A stretch of 64,000 nucleotides of DNA from Halorientalis sp. LT38. Its GTDB lineage: Archaea; Halobacteriota; Halobacteria; Halobacteriales; Haloarculaceae. The stretch lies in the NCBI RefSeq assembly GCF_037031225.1, contig NZ_JAYEZN010000001.1, positions 2,356,001-2,420,000 of the forward strand. Reading direction: 5' to 3'. The position numbers were made by a program, and so were the translations under genes. Within the stretch, counting starts at the first letter, position 1, and every line of letters begins with the position of its first letter. Shown here piece after piece: positions 33,116 to 42,037 of the stretch. Under the pieces are notes generated by a model that ran no database searches, was not told the origin of the DNA, and worked only from the letters and a program-made list of their open reading frames with translations.

Positions 33116-33982
33116 TCAGCGATCGTCCATCACGTCGCCGGCGATGTGTCGCCCCCGCGCTTTCAGGCGAACCTCCTTGCGGGTGCGGACCTCCTCCAGG
33201 ATGTCGAGTTCGATCAGCCGTTCGTACACCTCCTCGACCCTGTCGACGTCCATGTCGACGAAGCTGGGGATCTCGAAGGGCGAGACGCCCGAGTACAGCG
33301 CCATGAGCACCTCGTGTTCGCGCTCGGAGAGGTCGGCGTTGACCTCGGCGCGCTGTTCGCCCTCGCGGAGGAGGCTCCGGAGGAAGACGGTGTGCCGGCG
33401 CGTGCCGGAGATGTGGGTCTGGACGCTCGTGTCCCCGTCCTCGGTGTGTTCGACCTCGAGGACGAGTCGTTCGTTGCCCATGACGGTCCGGGTGCCCTCG
33501 TCGATGCCGCCGATGTCGTCGAGGGGAATCTCGACGAACTGGCCGTCGGAGACGGCGAGTTCGACGCCCTCCTCGGCGACCTTCAGGCGCCCCTTCTTCC
33601 ACTTGGTATCCTGGACGACGCCGCCCTCGACGGCGGGGTGTTTCGCCAGGATGACCTCCTGGTTCAGCAGGGCGCCGTAGAGCTTGTTCTTGAACGTCTC
33701 GGTGTCGTTCGGGGCGACGAGGGTGACGTCCTTCCCGACCTGGAGCGAGACGTAGCCCGAGACCCGCGCGATGGCCTGGTTGACGTCGACGCGTCCTTTG
33801 AGGCCGTCGATCTTCGAGAGGGCGATGGTCCGCTTGCCGTCGTTGCTGACGAGGACGAGTCGCTTGTTCGAGAGGATGATGCGGCCGCTCTGCCACTCGA
33901 TGTCGTTGAGTTTCCGCCCGTCCTTGACGACCCGGGCGAACTTGCCCTGGGCGTCCGCCAGCTTGCTCTCGCCCTCGCTCAT
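33116..33982 (-). CDS. cheF: Archaeal chemotaxis adaptor CheF (DUF439)
   Basis: 288 aa, two PH-like subdomains (about 10-95 and 100-195) with ILSNKRLVLVSNDGKRT and TRTVMGNERLVLEV, then a winged helix-like C terminus (LSEREHEVLMALYSGVSPFEIP). CheF is found only in archaea that have both archaella and Che proteins; it links CheY-P to the ArlCDE switch. This locus has a single CheF, whereas Halobacterium has two. It follows cheR and the HEAT gene on the minus strand. Confidence 0.9.
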   Translation of the reverse strand: MSEGESKLADAQGKFARVVKDGRKLNDIEWQSGRIILSNKRLVLVSNDGKRTIALSKIDGLKGRVDVNQAIARVSGYVSLQVGKDVTLVAPNDTETFKNKLYGALLNQEVILAKHPAVEGGVVQDTKWKKGRLKVAEEGVELAVSDGQFVEIPLDDIGGIDEGTRTVMGNERLVLEVEHTEDGDTSVQTHISGTRRHTVFLRSLLREGEQRAEVNADLSEREHEVLMALYSGVSPFEIPSFVDMDVDRVEEVYERLIELDILEEVRTRKEVRLKARGRHIAGDVMDDR

Positions 33983-34061
33983 GGGTGTCGCTCCGTCCGT
34001 CTCCCGGGTTCACTCCCGGTCGCTATGAACCTTCCTGCCGTGTGACCCGCCGATAGCCGGC

Positions 34062-35309
34062 TCACTGGACTCCCCTCCCGCCGAGTTTCGAGATAGCCGA
34101 GAAGGCCTTCTGTCTGAGCTGTTCGCTCTCGGTGTTGTCGATGAGGTCGTCCAGTCGCGCCCGGGCCCGCTCGCCGCCGACCTTCCCGAGGGTGAAGACG
34201 GCCTGCGCGCGGACGTCATCGGGCCGGCCCGTGTCGTCGAGCACCTCGAGCAAGCGCGTCTCGACGCGCTCGCCGCCGATCTGGGCGAGGCTGGTGGCCG
34301 CGAACTGGGCGGTCAGCTGGTCGTCGTCGTCCATGGCGTCGACCAGCGCGTCGACGATCCGGCCGTAGCCGGCGCTGTCCTGGTCTGCGACCCGGCCCAG
34401 CAACCAGGCGGTGTTGCGCCGCTGGCGGTTCTGCGTGCTCTCCTCCAGGATGTCTAGCATCGGCACCAGCACGCTGCGGTCGTCGGTCCGGGTGAGCCGC
34501 TCGACGACCGTCTCGCGGATCTCGTGGCTCTGGTCGGTCGGCACGTTCGAGAGGAGTTCGATGATCGAGTACACCGCGGTCCGGCGGACCGAGGGGTCCT
34601 CGTCGGACAGCGCCGCGACCAGCCCTTCGACCGGGCGGGCGTTCCCGAAGTTGCCCATCGCGCCGACCGCGATCCGGCGGATCGGGCCCCGGTCGTCGTC
34701 GAACATCTCGAGCAGGGCCGTCAGCGCCTGCCGGTTACCGATGACGCCCAGCGCCTCCGCGACCTCCCGGCGGACGTCGCCGTTCGGGTCCGAGAGCCGG
34801 GCGGTCAGCGCGTCGGTGGCTCTGGCGTCCTCGAGGCGACCGCACGCGCGGGCGACCCGGGCCCGGACGCGAGGGTCGGGGTCGTCCAGTCGCTCGAGCA
34901 GGTCGGGCAACACGTCGGTCTTCCCGAGTTCGCCCAGCGCGTTGGCCGCGGCCATCCGGAGTTCGGGCACGTCGGCCGACAGCGCCTGCGAGAACGCTTT
35001 CGCCTTCGCCCAGTCGGCCTGCTGGTCCTCGCCGAGTTCGAGGCCGGCCATCTCGGCGATCAGTTCCTGGATGGCGCCGGTGCCCAGGCGATTCAGCGCG
35101 TCGATGGCGGCGGCGGTCACGCGCTCGTCGTCGGCGGACTGGGCCAGGTCGACGAGCGGCGTCACCACGTCGTGGTCTTCGAGCGTCTCCTCGTCGAACT
35201 CGCCGAGGATCTCCGCGGCCCGGGCGCGGATCTCGTCGCTGTCGCTGGTCCGGATCACGGACTTGAGTTGCTCCACGTCGCCGTCGCGTTCGAGTTGGTA
35301 GAGGGACAT
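34062..35309 (-). CDS. HEAT-repeat protein of the chemotaxis locus
   Basis: 415 aa with about ten tandem HEAT/PBS-lyase-like repeats from about residue 20 to the end, showing the regular ALxDEDPSVRRTAVY-type helix pairs (for instance DDPDPRVRARVARAC and DPNGDVRREVAEAL). The equivalent protein in Halobacterium (OE2401F) interacts with CheF, CheY and the archaellar accessory proteins. Its start ATG (35307-35309) overlaps the cheR stop, so it is coupled to cheR. Confidence 0.87.
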   Translation of the reverse strand: MSLYQLERDGDVEQLKSVIRTSDSDEIRARAAEILGEFDEETLEDHDVVTPLVDLAQSADDERVTAAAIDALNRLGTGAIQELIAEMAGLELGEDQQADWAKAKAFSQALSADVPELRMAAANALGELGKTDVLPDLLERLDDPDPRVRARVARACGRLEDARATDALTARLSDPNGDVRREVAEALGVIGNRQALTALLEMFDDDRGPIRRIAVGAMGNFGNARPVEGLVAALSDEDPSVRRTAVYSIIELLSNVPTDQSHEIRETVVERLTRTDDRSVLVPMLDILEESTQNRQRRNTAWLLGRVADQDSAGYGRIVDALVDAMDDDDQLTAQFAATSLAQIGGERVETRLLEVLDDTGRPDDVRAQAVFTLGKVGGERARARLDDLIDNTESEQLRQKAFSAISKLGGRGVQ

Positions 35310-36127
35310 TATGCCTTGCGGTAGATGCGGTGGGACTTGTCGAACGGTTCGAAGGTGTCGCGACACTCGTGTGGGAGCGTCTCGGTCATCCCGATCACGA
35401 GGAACCCGTCGCCGCGCAGCGACCCCTCGATGGTCTCGAAGATGGGGACCTTGAACGCGGCGTCGATGTAGATCAGCAGGTTCCGGCACAGTACCAGGTC
35501 GAAGTCGTGCTTTGCCTCCCCGCGGATGAGGTCGTGGCGCTCGAACTCGACGAGGTCCTTCACCCGGTCGCGGACCCGGAACCGGTCGCCCTCGCGCTCG
35601 ACGTAGCTTTCCGACTCCGCGAGCGGTTCGAGTTCCTCGCCGATATCGGTGGTCTGGGAGGTCTCGTAGACGCCCTCGCGGGCCACGTTCAGGGAGTCCT
35701 CGCTGATGTCGGTACCGAGGATCGACAGCCGCCGGGTCTCGACCTCGGGATCGTCCAGTGCGAGCATCGCCAGCGAGTACGGCTCCCGGCCGTCGGCACA
35801 GGGCGCGCTCCAGATCCGGACGTCACGGCGCTCCTCGGTCAGCCGTCGCAACACGCTCCTGATGCCGTCCCAGGCCTCGGGGTTCCGGAAGAAGCCGGTG
35901 ACGTTGATCGACAGCGAGTCGAGCAGCCGGTCTTTTTCGCCGTCGTCGTCGCGCAACTGTCGCTGGTACTCCGGGTAGGTCTCGGCGCCGGTCCGGCGCA
36001 TCCGCGCGGTGATCCGGCGGTCGAGGTAGGCGTCGTTGTAGAAGCCAGTCTCGAAGCCGACCTCGCGCTGCACGTACTGGAGGAGCTCATCGAACGCGTC
36101 CTGCGAATCCTGTCTACTGTCGGTCAT
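35309..36127 (-). CDS. cheR: Chemotaxis protein methyltransferase CheR
   Basis: 272 aa. An N-terminal helical subdomain (about 1-75, containing GFETGFYND and RRITARMRRT) precedes the SAM-dependent domain. RIWSAPCADGREPYSLAML (about 99-117) is the CheR-specific version of motif I, ATDIS-like LGTDISEDSL is near 135, and DLVLCRNLLIYID (about 220) contains the conserved NxxIYFD-like motif. It methylates glutamates of transducers with SAM. It is translationally coupled to the HEAT gene. Confidence 0.93.
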   Translation of the reverse strand: MTDSRQDSQDAFDELLQYVQREVGFETGFYNDAYLDRRITARMRRTGAETYPEYQRQLRDDDGEKDRLLDSLSINVTGFFRNPEAWDGIRSVLRRLTEERRDVRIWSAPCADGREPYSLAMLALDDPEVETRRLSILGTDISEDSLNVAREGVYETSQTTDIGEELEPLAESESYVEREGDRFRVRDRVKDLVEFERHDLIRGEAKHDFDLVLCRNLLIYIDAAFKVPIFETIEGSLRGDGFLVIGMTETLPHECRDTFEPFDKSHRIYRKA

Positions 36128-36178
36128 TGTGGGGAACGGGGGTACAGTCGGGGTCGAGACGGCCCGGCGACGGGTCGG

Positions 36179-38185
36179 TCACAGCGTCACCACGTCGAGG
36201 ATGTGGACGATGTTGCCGTCGCCGAGGACGGCGGTCCCGGAGAGCCCGGGGGTGCCGGAGAGGATACCCTCGAGGGGTTTGACGACGACTTCCTCCTGCT
36301 GGGTGACGGCGTCGCACTGCAGGGCGACCTGGCGCTCGGACTCGCGGATGCGCACGAGCATGCCGTCGCCGTTTCGCTTCGCGTCGGGGACGTCGAAGGC
36401 CTTGGCGATGTCGACGATGGGGTAGATGTCGCCGTCGTGTTCGACGACATCCTCGCCGTTGATGACCTTCGTGCCGTTGCGCTGGCTGATCTCGTCGATG
36501 TTCTTGATCGGGACGCCGTACTGCTCGTCGCCGACCTGCACGAACAGGACCTTGACGATGGCCATCGTGACGGGGAGGCGGAGCGAGACGGTCGTCCCCT
36601 CGCCGATCTCGCTGTCGACGCTGACGGAGCCGTCCAGTTGCGTCACGGTGTCGTGGACGACGTCCATGCCGACGCCGCGGCCGCTGGTGTCGGTGACCTC
36701 CTCGGCCGTCGAGAACCCGGGGTGGAAGACCAGGTCGTAGATGTCGCCCTCCTCCATGCGCTCGAGTTCGGCCTCGCTGCGGACGCCCTTCTCCACCGCC
36801 TTCTCGCGGATCGATTCGACGTCCAGCCCAGCGCCGTCGTCCTCGACCTCGATGATGACGTGGTCGCGTTCGCGCGTCGCGCGGAGTTCGACGGTCCCCT
36901 GCCGGGGTTTGCCCCGCCGTTCGCGCTCCTCGGGGGGTTCGATCCCGTGGTCGACCGAATTGCGGAGGATGTGCATCAGCGGGTCGGAGATCTCGGTGAG
37001 GATCGTCCGGTCGAGCTCGATGTCCTCGCCCTCGATCCGGAAGTCCACCTCCTTGTCGAGTTCCCGGGCGAGGTCCCGCACGAGCCGGGGGAACTTGCCG
37101 ACGACCTTCTTCAGCGGGATCAGGCGCATGTCCATCACCGTGTTCTGGAGGTTGGCGCTGATCTTGTCCAGTTCGTTGAGGTTCTCCCCGGCGGCGTCGA
37201 CGTCGCCGTCCTCGACGGCCCGGCGGAGCTTGATGCGGCTGGTCACCAGTTGCTCGACCTGGCCGTGGAGCTCGTCCAGCCGGTCGACGTCCACTCTGAC
37301 GGACTTGATCTCGTCGACCGAGGAGTCCGCGGTGGCCGCGGTCCCGCCGTCGTCGCCCGATTCGTCGCCGTCACCGAACTCCGTCACCCGTTCGACGGCG
37401 AAGGCGTCGATCTTCGAGACGCGATCGAGGCTCCCGCGCAACACGTCGACGTCCGGGGCGTCGACCAGCAGGTCGAAACCGCCGTCGTACGCGCCGTCCT
37501 CGATCTCGGCGCGGGCCGGTTCGGCAGCCAGCAACTGGAAGGTGTCGGCGACCGCCTCGACGGCGAGCATCCCGTCGACGCCCAGCATATCGCTCTCGCC
37601 GATCTCGACCCGGACCTGGAAGGCCTCCTCGACGTCGACGGCCGCGTCGGCGAAGACGTCCGCGTCGACCGCGACCGCGGCGTCGGCGGTGTCGGCTCCC
37701 GACGCGTCGGGTTCGTCCCCGTCGGCCGTCGCGTCCTCGTCGTCGGCCGCGTCCCCGTCGGTGGCCGCCGGGTCGGCGTCGCTCCCGTCGTCGAGGGCCG
37801 CTTCGGGGCCGTTCTCGAGGACACCGCGGATCTCGGCGACGGTCTCGCTCGTATCGGTCGCGGACTCGCCCTCGGCCTCGATCTCGCCGACGATGACCTC
37901 GATCTGGTCGACGCCGGCGAAGATCAGGTCCATCACCTCGGGGGTGACCTCCATGTTGTCCTCGCGCATCTCGTCGAGGAGGTCCTCGATGGCGTGTGCG
38001 AGGTCGCTGGCGTCCTCGAAGCCCATCGCCCCGAAGTTGCCCTTGAGCGTGTGGGCCTTCCGGAAGATCGACTCCATGGCCTGCTCGTCTTCCGGATCGG
38101 ACTCCAGGGCGAGCAGGGAGTTGTTCAGTTCGGTGATCGCTTCCTCGCTTTCGCGGATGAACGCGTCGAGATACTGGTCCTCCAT
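36179..38185 (-). CDS. cheA: Chemotaxis histidine kinase CheA
   Basis: 668 aa. P1 HPt has the phospho-accepting His in FRKAHTLKGN (about 42-51). A low-complexity acidic linker (about 110-175) precedes a P2-like CheY-binding region (about 180-260). P3 dimerisation and the P4 kinase follow, with the N box LRNSVDHGIEPPEER (about 405), G1 DDGAGLD and G2 GRGVGMDV (about 500). The C-terminal P5 is CheW-like. It autophosphorylates with ATP and passes phosphate to CheY and CheB. It lies between cheB and cheR. Confidence 0.95.
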   Translation of the reverse strand: MEDQYLDAFIRESEEAITELNNSLLALESDPEDEQAMESIFRKAHTLKGNFGAMGFEDASDLAHAIEDLLDEMREDNMEVTPEVMDLIFAGVDQIEVIVGEIEAEGESATDTSETVAEIRGVLENGPEAALDDGSDADPAATDGDAADDEDATADGDEPDASGADTADAAVAVDADVFADAAVDVEEAFQVRVEIGESDMLGVDGMLAVEAVADTFQLLAAEPARAEIEDGAYDGGFDLLVDAPDVDVLRGSLDRVSKIDAFAVERVTEFGDGDESGDDGGTAATADSSVDEIKSVRVDVDRLDELHGQVEQLVTSRIKLRRAVEDGDVDAAGENLNELDKISANLQNTVMDMRLIPLKKVVGKFPRLVRDLARELDKEVDFRIEGEDIELDRTILTEISDPLMHILRNSVDHGIEPPEERERRGKPRQGTVELRATRERDHVIIEVEDDGAGLDVESIREKAVEKGVRSEAELERMEEGDIYDLVFHPGFSTAEEVTDTSGRGVGMDVVHDTVTQLDGSVSVDSEIGEGTTVSLRLPVTMAIVKVLFVQVGDEQYGVPIKNIDEISQRNGTKVINGEDVVEHDGDIYPIVDIAKAFDVPDAKRNGDGMLVRIRESERQVALQCDAVTQQEEVVVKPLEGILSGTPGLSGTAVLGDGNIVHILDVVTL

Positions 38186-38188
38186 GAG

Positions 38189-39310
38189 TTAGGCCTCCGT
38201 GATCGCGTCGAGAACGGCGTCGGTGATCGACTCCAGCGCGAGCACGTCGTCGACGACGCCCGTCTCGACGGCTCGCTTGGGCATGCCGTAGACCGCAGAA
38301 CTCGCCTCGTCCTGGGCGACGACGTGTCCGCCCGCGTTCGCCACCGCGCGGACGCCCGCCGCGCCGTCCGTCCCCATGCCGGTCAGGATGACGGCCACGA
38401 GCGGGTCCGCGATGCGGTCGGCGGCGGTCCGCATCGTCACGTCGACGGCCGGGCGCACGCTGTTCTCCGGCGGCGTCTCCGTGAGCGCGACGCGGAGTCG
38501 CCCGCGCGCGTAATTGGTGACTTCCATGTGCTTGCCGCCGGCGGCCACGAGCGCTTCGCCGCCGCCGATGCGCGCGCCGTCGGTGGCTTCCCGGACGTCG
38601 TAGTCGCTGCGGTCGTCCAGGCGCGTGGCGAACCGACTGGTGAAACCATCGGGCATGTGCTGGACGATCAGCACGCGCAGATCGGCGTCGAGCGGCAACT
38701 CCGCCATGATCCGCTCGACGACGGTCGGCCCGCCGGTCGAGGACCCGAGCAACAGCGTCGGGTTCTCGACGTAGCTCCCTTCGGGTTCGACGACGCCGCT
38801 CGAATCGGCACCGCCGGCGGACTCGGTCGTCGCCGGGTCGGCGGTCTCTGCGGCCTCGGTGGTGGCCGCTGCCGTCGACGCCCTGGGGCGCTCGGCCCGG
38901 TCCGAGACGTCGACCTCGGCGACCGACAGGACCATGTCAACGAGCTGGTCTTCGAGCCGGGACATCTCCATCGAGACCTCGCCGCCGGGTTTCGTGAAGA
39001 AGTCGACGGCCCCCTTCTCGATGGCCTGGAAGGTGACGTCGGCGTTCTCGTCGGTGTGGGCCGACAGCATGAGGACGGGCGTCGGTGACCGGGCCATGAT
39101 CCGCTCGACGGCCTCGATCCCGTTCATCTCGGGCATCTCGACGTCCATCGTCACGACGTCCGGTTCGTGCTCGCTGACGGCGGCGACCGCCTCGCGACCG
39201 TCGCGGGCCTCCGCGACGACGTCGACGCCGCCCGCTTCGAGCATGTCGGAGATGACGCTGCGCATGAAGTGGGAGTCGTCGGTGACGACGGCCCGCGTCG
39301 CCCCCGCCAT
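38189..39310 (-). CDS. cheB: Chemotaxis response regulator / protein-glutamate methylesterase CheB
   Basis: 373 aa from ATG 39310, with an in-frame GTG one codon earlier. Receiver domain (about 1-120) with the phospho-acceptor Asp in VTMDVEMPEM (about 54) and the Lys of the TKPGG end. The linker is rich in Thr/Ala/Asp. The methylesterase domain has Ser in LLGSSTGGPT (about 188), His in VQHMPDGFT (about 215) and Asp in GMGTDGAAGV (about 305). It demethylates transducer glutamates when phosphorylated by CheA. Only 3 bp separate it from cheA. Confidence 0.94.
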   Translation of the reverse strand: MAGATRAVVTDDSHFMRSVISDMLEAGGVDVVAEARDGREAVAAVSEHEPDVVTMDVEMPEMNGIEAVERIMARSPTPVLMLSAHTDENADVTFQAIEKGAVDFFTKPGGEVSMEMSRLEDQLVDMVLSVAEVDVSDRAERPRASTAAATTEAAETADPATTESAGGADSSGVVEPEGSYVENPTLLLGSSTGGPTVVERIMAELPLDADLRVLIVQHMPDGFTSRFATRLDDRSDYDVREATDGARIGGGEALVAAGGKHMEVTNYARGRLRVALTETPPENSVRPAVDVTMRTAADRIADPLVAVILTGMGTDGAAGVRAVANAGGHVVAQDEASSAVYGMPKRAVETGVVDDVLALESITDAVLDAITEA

Positions 39311-39561
39311 CACGCCACCCTGTCCAGGTGTGACGGCCGGCAGCGACAGCCGGTCGCGTCGCCGCCGGTTCGCGCTGGGTGCGTTCGACGATCCGTCCGC
39401 CGCGGGCGTTCCGGCATCCGTGAGTTCTGTTGCGGGCCTAGCCGCGAGCCGCCAATAAAGACACCGCCCCCGTAATCAAATGTGATAGCCCAGGGGGCAA
39501 TCTTAAGGCCGATTCGGCGCGCAGTTACGATCGAGACCACCGCAGAAGGTCGACCGAACCC
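39311..39561. promoter_or_regulatory. Divergent cheB/cheW promoter region
   Basis: On the minus strand a TATA-like element (ttattgg, about 39451-39457) serves cheB, and on the plus strand cttaagg near 39502 serves cheW. Between them is an ATCA-N4-TGAT inverted repeat (39475-39486). I see no longer palindrome; the repeat may bind a shared regulator, but four-base arms are weak evidence. Confidence 0.35.
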
Positions 39562-40014
39562 ATGTCACAGGCGACACCGACGGACGCGGCCGAGGCGACC
39601 GACCAGGTATTGGAATTCGAACTCGGCACCGAAACCTACTGCGTCGACATCGACTACGTCACGGAGATCGTCGACGTGGGGAAGCTAACGGGGCTGCCAA
39701 ACGCCCCGGACTACGTCGAGGGCGTGATGGATCTCCGCGGGCGCACGACGGCGATCGTCGACCCGAAGGCCATCTTCGACGTCGACGGTGCCGACGTCGA
39801 CGTCAGACGGATCGTCGTGTTCGACCCGGCGATCATCGGCGACCGGAAGGCAGCCGGGTGGCTCGTCGACGAGGTGCGCCAGGTCGTGAAACTCGACCCC
39901 GAGACCGTCGAAAGCGCACCCGACAGCGGCCGGGAGGCGGTTCGCGGCGTGATCAAACACGACGACGAGGACGGGTTCGTGATCTGGGTGGACCCCCAGG
40001 CCGTCCACAAGTGA
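39562..40014 (+). CDS. cheW: Chemotaxis coupling protein CheW
   Basis: 150 aa, an SH3-like double beta barrel. Typical blocks are VLEFELGTETYCVDIDYVTEI (about 16-36), LPNAPDYVEGVMDLRGRTTAIVDPK (about 48-72), and GWLVDEVRQVVKL (about 96). It bridges transducers and CheA. It is the first gene of the plus-strand half of the locus, divergent from cheB, and is followed about 135 bp later by the KaiC-like ATPase. Confidence 0.94.
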   Translation: MSQATPTDAAEATDQVLEFELGTETYCVDIDYVTEIVDVGKLTGLPNAPDYVEGVMDLRGRTTAIVDPKAIFDVDGADVDVRRIVVFDPAIIGDRKAAGWLVDEVRQVVKLDPETVESAPDSGREAVRGVIKHDDEDGFVIWVDPQAVHK

Positions 40015-40150
40015 CGCGTCGGGCCGGCCGACACGAACCGGGGCGAGTCGCCGGTGGGCACTCGATCCCGAACAGTTGGAGAACAAGATTTTTCTACTCG
40101 CACGACGGACCCTTTTTTAATTCGCGGCGAGAACGTCACCGCAACAGCAA

Positions 40151-40876
40151 ATGATCGAGCTAACGAAGACGGGGATCGACGGACTGGATCAGATCCTCAA
40201 CGGTGGGATCGTCACGAACTCGACGACGCTGGTCAGCGGGAATCCGGGGGCCGGCAAGAGCATTCTGGGCCTGCAGTACGTCTACAACGGCGTCAAAATG
40301 TTCGACGAGAAGGGCATCTACCTCTCCTTCGAGGAGAACGAACAGGACATCCGCGAGGCCGCCGAATCGATCGGTTTCGACGACTGGCAGGCGTTCGTCG
40401 ACAGCGGCGACATCAAGGTGTACGACAAGCAGGTCCTGCTCCGGGAGAACGACTTCACCTCCTCGCTGGACCTGTTGCTCGACGACATCCAGGGCGAGGA
40501 CTACCAGCGACTGGTCCTCGACTCGCTGACGATGTTCCAGCTGTTCTTCGAGAACGAACAGGAGAAACGTACCTACCTGCTGAAGTTCACCGACATCCTC
40601 CGGCAGAACGAACTGACGACCCTGATGACCAACGAACAGGGGGCGGTGTTCCCGGACACGGACATCGGTCTGGAGAACTACCTCACCGACGGGAACATCT
40701 ACCTGATCCAGACGCCGACCGAGTCGGGCGTCAACCGCTACGTCTGGGTCGCGAAGATGCGCAAGCAGAACATCGAGACCGACATCTTCCCGATGGAGAT
40801 CGAACACGGCGGCATCACGGTTCACGAGAACGCCAGCGCGTTCTCGATGATGAGCGAAGACGATTCACCGATTTGA
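40151..40876 (+). CDS. KaiC-like RecA-fold ATPase
   Basis: 241 aa, a single KaiC/RadA-type domain. Walker A is SGNPGAGKSILG (about 29-40) and Walker B is RLVLDSLT (about 125), with catalytic Glu-Glu in SFEENEQDI (about 61). It belongs to the archaeal RAD55-like family that often accompanies signal transduction genes. Placement between cheW and a regulator suggests a taxis or motility role, though not proven; ArlH at 49508 is a related fold. Its promoter has a ctttttta stretch near 40105. No second KaiC domain is present. Confidence 0.8.
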   Translation: MIELTKTGIDGLDQILNGGIVTNSTTLVSGNPGAGKSILGLQYVYNGVKMFDEKGIYLSFEENEQDIREAAESIGFDDWQAFVDSGDIKVYDKQVLLRENDFTSSLDLLLDDIQGEDYQRLVLDSLTMFQLFFENEQEKRTYLLKFTDILRQNELTTLMTNEQGAVFPDTDIGLENYLTDGNIYLIQTPTESGVNRYVWVAKMRKQNIETDIFPMEIEHGGITVHENASAFSMMSEDDSPI

Positions 40877-40992
40877 GACCTCCTAACGGCCGTTATTCGC
40901 ACCGATAACGGGTGCAACGGCCTGCCAACTCGGTTACGACGTACTGAAACGAGCGGTTTCGTGACCGGGGCCGTCCCGGATCAATCGTTCGT

Positions 40993-41037
40993 TTGACCCG
41001 TCAATTTTATACTGGGGTAAATTCATTATCTGATAAT
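40993..41037 (+). promoter_or_regulatory. Two palindromes around the TATA box of the module B regulator
   Basis: TTGAC-CC-GTCAA (40993-41004) lies just before the TATA tttatac (about 41006-41012), and ATTATC-T-GATAAT (41025-41037) covers the likely start site two bases before the ATG at 41040. Operators on both sides of the promoter suggest self-repression. The module A gene has a comparable palindrome at 20018-20035. Confidence 0.55.
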
Positions 41038-41039
41038 CA

Positions 41040-41375
41040 ATGCCACCTGCCGAGGTTCTACGAACGCTTGGAAACAAGTATAGCGCGGAGATCCTGGAGG
41101 CCACCGACGAGCCCCAGTCGGCACAGGGCTTGAGCGAGGAACTCGACATCCCGATCGCGACCTGCTACCGACGGATCGACGAGCTGACGGAGCACGACCT
41201 GCTCGAACTCCACGACAACATCCTCTCCGACGACCGGCGGCGGATCAAGGTCTACCGCCGCAACGTCGACGAGATCACCGTCGACTTCTCGGGAGAGCTG
41301 TCGGTCAGCATCGAGGAGCGCTCGGAGGTCACCAACAAACTCGACGAAGCCTGGCGGACGCTTTCGGAGAGCTGA
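41040..41375 (+). CDS. ArsR-like winged-helix transcription regulator (module B)
   Basis: 111 aa, MPPAEVLRTLGNKYSAEILEATDEP as the first two helices, then SEELDIPIATCYRRIDELTEHDLL containing the recognition helix, then a wing (DDRRRIKVYRR) and a beta-strand tail. It is paralogous to the product of 20066 (same helix lengths, same xYRRIxxLxEHDL core). It has no obvious metal ligands; the single Cys is in the recognition helix. It is placed inside the taxis/archaellum locus before a three-helix membrane protein, so a motility-control role is suggested. Confidence 0.85.
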   Translation: MPPAEVLRTLGNKYSAEILEATDEPQSAQGLSEELDIPIATCYRRIDELTEHDLLELHDNILSDDRRRIKVYRRNVDEITVDFSGELSVSIEERSEVTNKLDEAWRTLSES

Positions 41376-41519
41376 TTTCTGCACGCGAGTTTCGAGCGGG
41401 TGCCGAATCCGGTGCCCTCAGGCGGTCTCGGCGGGCTGTAATGGGGAGTTATCAACGGAGATATTTTCGAGCGTGGATTTAAGGGGGTGGTTCCGATAGT
41501 TGCGCGTAGAGTTATCGTG

Positions 41520-41798
41520 ATGACCGTAGAAATCCTCTATGCCGCCTCCACCCTGGTCTTCGTCGTGGCCGGGCTGACCATGGTCGGCATGGCCATCCGC
41601 GCGTACGTACAAACCTCCCGACAGGCGATGTTGCACCTCTCGCTGGGCTTTTCCCTGGCCGTCGCCGGCGCCGCCGCGACGATGATCAGCGCGTTCATCA
41701 ACGACTTCGAGGGGACCCGGTGGCTCCTGCTCGTCAACAGCGGGCTCACCACCTTCGGGTACCTGTTCGTGATGTACAGTCTCGTCACCTACGAGTGA
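41520..41798 (+). CDS. Three-helix membrane protein, DUF7521-like (module B)
   Basis: 92 aa, helices at about 3-25, 36-58 and 66-88, with loop AYVQTSRQAM and a final YLFVMYSLVTYE. It matches the product of 20518 in length, topology and end motif. The ATG at 41520 follows a TATA-like gatttaagg by about 40 bp. It probably works with the winged-helix protein encoded 145 bp upstream. Confidence 0.78.
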   Translation: MTVEILYAASTLVFVVAGLTMVGMAIRAYVQTSRQAMLHLSLGFSLAVAGAAATMISAFINDFEGTRWLLLVNSGLTTFGYLFVMYSLVTYE

Positions 41799-41960
41799 CG
41801 TCGGCCGAGCCGCTGAAACCGCCCGAAATCGGGCCGTTATCATCGCCGAAATCTACACTGTTTCTCCGTTATCGAATCCTATTTTCGGAAACCACCGTTT
41901 CAAATCCTTGTAATAGCCACCTACGCAGCGGTTTTCAGATGAGATAATTGGCAGGTCAGG

Positions 41961-41975
41961 TTTATTACCAAGACT
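41961..41975 (+). promoter_or_regulatory. Strong TATA box of the archaellin gene
   Basis: tttatta (41961-41967) is preceded by a purine-rich BRE-like gcaggtcagg. It predicts a transcription start near 41990 and a 5' leader of about 48 nt, unlike the leaderless genes around it. The AT-rich upstream segment 41830-41950 includes cgaaatc and ttttcggaaacc stretches without clear repeats. Confidence 0.5.
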
Positions 41976-42037
41976 TGATTTGGTTCGGGTAGAGTCCGGG
42001 TCGGCCGTGACGGTCGCTCGGGCACAGGTACAAGACC

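Noticed and set aside
35330-39088. 1,252-codon plus-strand open frame opposite cheR/cheA/cheB
   Set aside because: It is the antisense shadow of three clearly identified che genes. High GC with strong third-position bias leaves long stop-free frames opposite real genes.
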